Shown here: positions 60,501-64,000 of the stretch, in pieces | How positions within the stretch are numbered: position 1 is the stretch's first letter | How the letters are laid out: every line of letters starts with the position of its first letter | Source of the DNA: Smittia aterrima | Lineage: Eukaryota > Arthropoda > Insecta > Diptera > Chironomidae | Assembly (NCBI GenBank): GCA_033063855.1 | Contig: CP093830.1 | Location: 2,852,854 to 2,916,853 of the forward strand | Direction: 5' to 3' | Length of the DNA stretch: 64,000 nt | Program-made: the position numbers and the translations under genes | Notes under the pieces: model-generated | What the model was told of the DNA's origin: nothing | Database searches by the model: none | Seen by the model: only the letters and a program-made list of their open reading frames with translations

Positions 60501-62682
60501 TTGCAACCCTCTCATTAAAAGCTCGCTCGACGAGTCGAACGGAAAAATATTATTTCACTTCTTTGAATTCACGAACCGTTGAAAAACAAATTATTTTCTT
60601 TGATGGGCTTTTGGTGACTGACGAGCAGCAGAGTAGAAGAAAGAAAGAAGAAAAAAGATCGAATGAACAAACAAGCGATGTTAATAACTTTTTGCCTCTC
60701 TTCAATATATTCACCACTTTCACTACAAAACATTACGTCGATTATCGGTCGAAAACGAATTGAAATTATTTTTAATATTGATTTTCTTTCTTTCTTTGCA
60801 TGCACAGAAATGCAAGTCGTCAAAGAATTCAATCATCAGTTTGCTTCGAGCTTGGAAATCAGCTGTTCGTTGATGTTTGTAGGTAAAATCACGAAACTTA
60901 CGAAATGGTCGAGTGTTCACGATTCTCTGTGGTTGCCTTTTCTATTATCTTGATATCGAAATAAAAAATTTAGACGTTAAACAAATTTTAAGGCGAACGT
61001 TTATTAATAACTTTCTCGCCGAAGTTGTTTTAATGTAACCAGAAGTAACAAAAACTGGAAAATGACTTCAATCGAATTTCTCGTCGTTTTTTGTTTTTAT
61101 ATCAATCTTTTTTATTTTTAATTTCACGCAATTTTATGGTTCACAAAACAACTCTGATTGCGGTCAGAATTTCCGTTTGAAAATTCTTCACATTTCATCC
61201 GGGAAATCATCATCGAGTGATCCGATAAAATATTTTTAATTCTGCAAAACGACAAATGTCACTAAATAAATTGCTTTCGTTTGACGACTTACAAACGTTA
61301 TTAGAGTTTCACTGGAACTCTAAATCGTAACCGATTTTTAGTTTCGACTTTCATGCAGCACGGCTCAAATTAAACTGCGCGCTTAACAACTCTTAAACTG
61401 AAAAAATATTTTTGATCAAGTTTTTTTTTCTTTTCTCTCGATTTTATTTTCGAGTCATAATTTCATGTGAATGAAAAAAGCTTCGCGCTGAACTAAGACT
61501 CTTGTATGAGCCTACATGCTTACTATCAACGCTTCTTTGATTTTGTCTCAACAAAGTGTTAATTCTCTCCATTGACAAAAAGTTGTAAGAGTTAAATATC
61601 TGTTGACGATTATGGAAAATCCATGAGCTTAAACATTAATTGGTTTTTCCTCGTCTCAGAGTTTTAGATGAAATCTAATTATGAATAAGCTCCCGTCGTT
61701 TCCGTTCAGGTTTTGATCTGATCGCAATCTATTTTTAAAAGCTCAAGCAAAGAGTCAAATTACTGCTTTTGACATTCGAAAGGTCGATTAGTTCGTAGGT
61801 TTTGTTATTGAGTCCATTACAAAATCATGTTATAAATATCTATATCAATTTTTTTTTGTTGTAATTCACGAAATCTAAAACAAGTTTTTATCAGGACTTC
61901 TCAAAATGATTCTGCAAGGTTTTTCGATTTCATGACCTCGATTAGAGTAATTGAGCTTTTCGAGGGAGTTCGAAGTACTCCCACTTCTATTTCTGATTTA
62001 GACGATAAACTTCTGCAATTTAATCTCGATAAAACTTTTTCTTTGTGAGGGAATGGAATTTCCTTCTTAGCAACAAGTCAGTTCCTTATTTCTCACACGA
62101 AGATATTCATCTTCGCATTCAAGGTAAGTGAAACTTATCGTCTGGAGAAAGGAAGCAATACAGTAACGACGTCTTTCGTGTAATATTGATTAATGTGTAA
62201 AACAAAAACTTGATGCAGGTCAAGGAGTTTGAGAAAGATAAAAATTTCTTGCGGGTTCACTAGCTTCGAGTCTGTTTACCTAAGACTTGATTTGAAGTTG
62301 ATAGAGGTGGAACGACTTCATGCGGAACGTGTCATTTGTCATCATTGAAGCACTGTCGAGAGGTCAAACCACAAATGTTTGGAATTTTTCAATGTGCGAT
62401 GGAAAGATTCTAACAAACCGCAGACGAAAGTAATTGTTTAGTTAACACAAGCGTCAGATTTTATTTTCAGAATATTCTCATTGTGCAAACATTTAGTAGA
62501 AGCAATCAAGCGACAGAGGAATAACATTGAAAGCTTCTATAATATGGTGAGTTGGTCAGGCCTTGTCACAAAGTAAAATGATAGAGAGAGAGAGAGAGAG
62601 CAAAGCTTTCAATTATCTTGCAAGGTCTGGCCCTACGACTATAATATTCGACTATTCGTTTAAGTGTTTATCTTATATGAAA
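57501..62682. other. 5.2 kb gene-poor interval
   Basis: No supported gene between the UGT start and the CD36-family stop. The left end is the UGT promoter; the right end is the receptor 3' UTR. Pyrimidine runs (CT repeats near 58090) and an AG repeat (62583-62600) are present. Frames at 57727-58005 (-), 58419-58676 (-), 59428-59634 (+) and 60563-60953 (+/-) have no recognised relatives. An outlying 5' exon of the UGT or a non-coding RNA cannot be excluded. Confidence 0.45.
62583..62600. repeat. AG dinucleotide microsatellite
   Basis: Nine uninterrupted AG units just downstream of the CD36-family stop codon, in its probable 3' UTR. Confidence 0.8.
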
Positions 62683-64000
62683 TCATTTGTCTTCATTTTC
62701 TTTTGTTGTTTTCGACAATCTATCAGTGAGATATCTCATGTTGTCCAAGCTTTTTCTTTCGATCTCAGCTGTGACGCTGCTTGAAACGGACGTTTCTGTG
62801 GTAATCGTTGCTTTCTTCTTCGAGTGTTCCTTATAGAGCTTGAATACTGAGAGCATAAAGCCTGCCGAACCAAACAAGACGCCGATCCATATTGTAGCAT
62901 TATTAAATTTCTTTGCCCTAAGCGGAAGATAAATAAAATTCGTAAGAAGCTTCGGAAAGAATAAAAGAATTTTCATGAAAAGATTTAATCGCGAACAACT
63001 TACAAGAACAGCTGATACTTCAAGAGATTAGTGTAGGTCTTATTCAACTGAACGCTTTCCTCAATCCAGAGAAGAGGAAGGAAAACGCTTGAAATTCTAC
63101 TCAGCGGTTCATAGTGTTCTATTGGCTCGATTTGCATTGAGAATTGAAGGCGTTTGAATCCCTCGACTGGAGTTCCGGAAATCTAAGAAGAAAGATTACA
63201 ATTACTTCTCTTTGTTGTGTTTAACGAACCAATAAATGTTGAGTCGTAAAAGCTAATGAGCAAACTAAACTCAAAGGTTGTCGCGAAAGAATGTTGTTGT
63301 CGCAAGTCACGTAATTTCATATTTTTTTTTATTTAAGCGATTACTTGCCGATTCAAAATTCACAAAGATGTCATGCTTGCTTCTGTTCGGATGAAGGCCT
63401 TCAACTAATTGCAAGAGATGCGGATCGACATCAAGAAAGTGAGGTTTAGAACCTAAAGAGCTTTCATTTAATTTTGTTTGAAAGATTAATTAGATTGATT
63501 AGCTCGTACCGAAAACTGGAGATCCCATGCAAGGCATCAAATCGATTGTTCCACGAGGGGGACAGTAATCAGGAGGGTCATGACAGAAGCAATGCTTTTC
63601 AGGCTCATTCTGTTGGCGAAATAAATGAAGAATTTTAATTATTACATAACGAGACTCACCTTTAAATCTCCGAAGTCGAGCGTGTACTGTGAAGTCGGAA
63701 ATCCCGCGTATGATGACTTTTTCACGTAGACTGCCTTAAGTGACATGCAGATATCTGGTGTGAATGTCCACAATCCTTCGTCCTTTGCCAAAAACGGAGG
63801 GAAAATTGTGCTGTCTGTTCCAATGTAACGATTGCATTCATCTCCATCCCACACCGACTGAGAACTATTAATTAAAATTGTCGATTCATTAATTAAAGCT
63901 TTTACCGCAGAAACATGAATCGAAAGAGAAATGTTCTACCTTTCATCATTAATTGAAATTATTCGACCTAGATCTCTGCTGTTCTTTTTTCCACGAAAAA
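62683..64000 (-). CDS. CD36-family class B scavenger receptor, C-terminal part
   Basis: Partial: the last 293 codons, running off the right edge. Exons: 63940-64000 (cut), 63660-63864, 63510-63609, 63349-63452, 63004-63182 and 62683-62917. CD36 proteins are two-pass membrane lipid or lipoprotein receptors; insect members include SNMPs, croquemort and emp. Seen here are the ectodomain motifs RDLGRIISIND, VWDGDECNRYIGTDSTIFPP and LWTFTPDICMSL, the disulfide cluster CFCHDPPDYCPP with DLMPC, and KRLQFSMQIEP. The second membrane helix (ATIWIGVLFGSAGFMLSVF) and a ~55-residue Ser/Thr/Lys cytoplasmic tail follow. The subfamily (SNMP-like or other) cannot be settled without the N-terminal half. The intron at 63183-63348 must use a GC donor to keep this frame. 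Confidence 0.9.

Overview
The window looks like nuclear DNA of a small-genome insect, most likely a lower dipteran (nematoceran). The genes are intron-bearing and AT-rich between exons. Most introns are only about 50-60 bp with GTAAGT/GTGAGT donors, and several families are insect-specific (DM4/DM12, MBF2, ZAD). A ciliary-type opsin is present; that lineage is kept by mosquitoes and other insects but absent from Drosophila. A chironomid midge would fit the compactness, but that is inference. I see no bacterial features, transposase, CRISPR array, rRNA or confident tRNA. Exon coordinates come from hand splicing: each junction was checked for donor and acceptor sequence, phase and family resemblance.

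Layout. 182-1442 (+): mpaB/DUF2236-type oxygenase-like protein. 1443-10119: 8.7 kb without a gene. 10120-24028: a dense housekeeping block holding MCCC2 (+), Nup98-96 (-), mitochondrial EF-Ts (-), ATP23 (+), a ZAD zinc-finger protein (-), Mvb12 (-) and ATP synthase subunit d (+). 24304-29522 (+): the secretory-pathway Ca2+/Mn2+ ATPase (SPCA/SPoCk). It has an optional second N-terminal exon, and an unrelated secreted repeat protein is nested antisense in its third intron. 31905-34858: secreted insect-specific proteins, namely one MBF2-like (-) and a tandem DM4/DM12 pair (+). 34982-43349 (-): a 1594-residue multi-domain pseudokinase whose 29-nt first coding exon lies beyond a 3.4 kb intron. 43870-44702 (+): Smn. 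44824-57500 (-): four genes in series, an M13 neprilysin, a ciliary opsin, a SMYD4-like SET/MYND protein and a UDP-glycosyltransferase. 57501-62682: 5.2 kb without a gene. 62683-64000 (-): the C-terminal half of a CD36-family receptor that runs off the right edge.

The genes do not form one pathway. Several are mitochondrial (MCCC2, EF-Ts, ATP23, ATP synthase d) and pack tightly with divergent starts (EF-Ts/ATP23, Mvb12/ATPsynD, pseudokinase/Smn) or convergent ends (MCCC2/Nup98-96, ATP23/ZAD, DM4-B/pseudokinase, Smn/neprilysin). MCCC2 and Nup98-96 appear to share one palindromic poly(A) signal.

The points most worth following up are the nested 11-residue-repeat protein, the degenerate pseudokinase, the optional SPCA N-terminal exon, the ciliary opsin with its long tail, and two GC-AG introns with the same donor.
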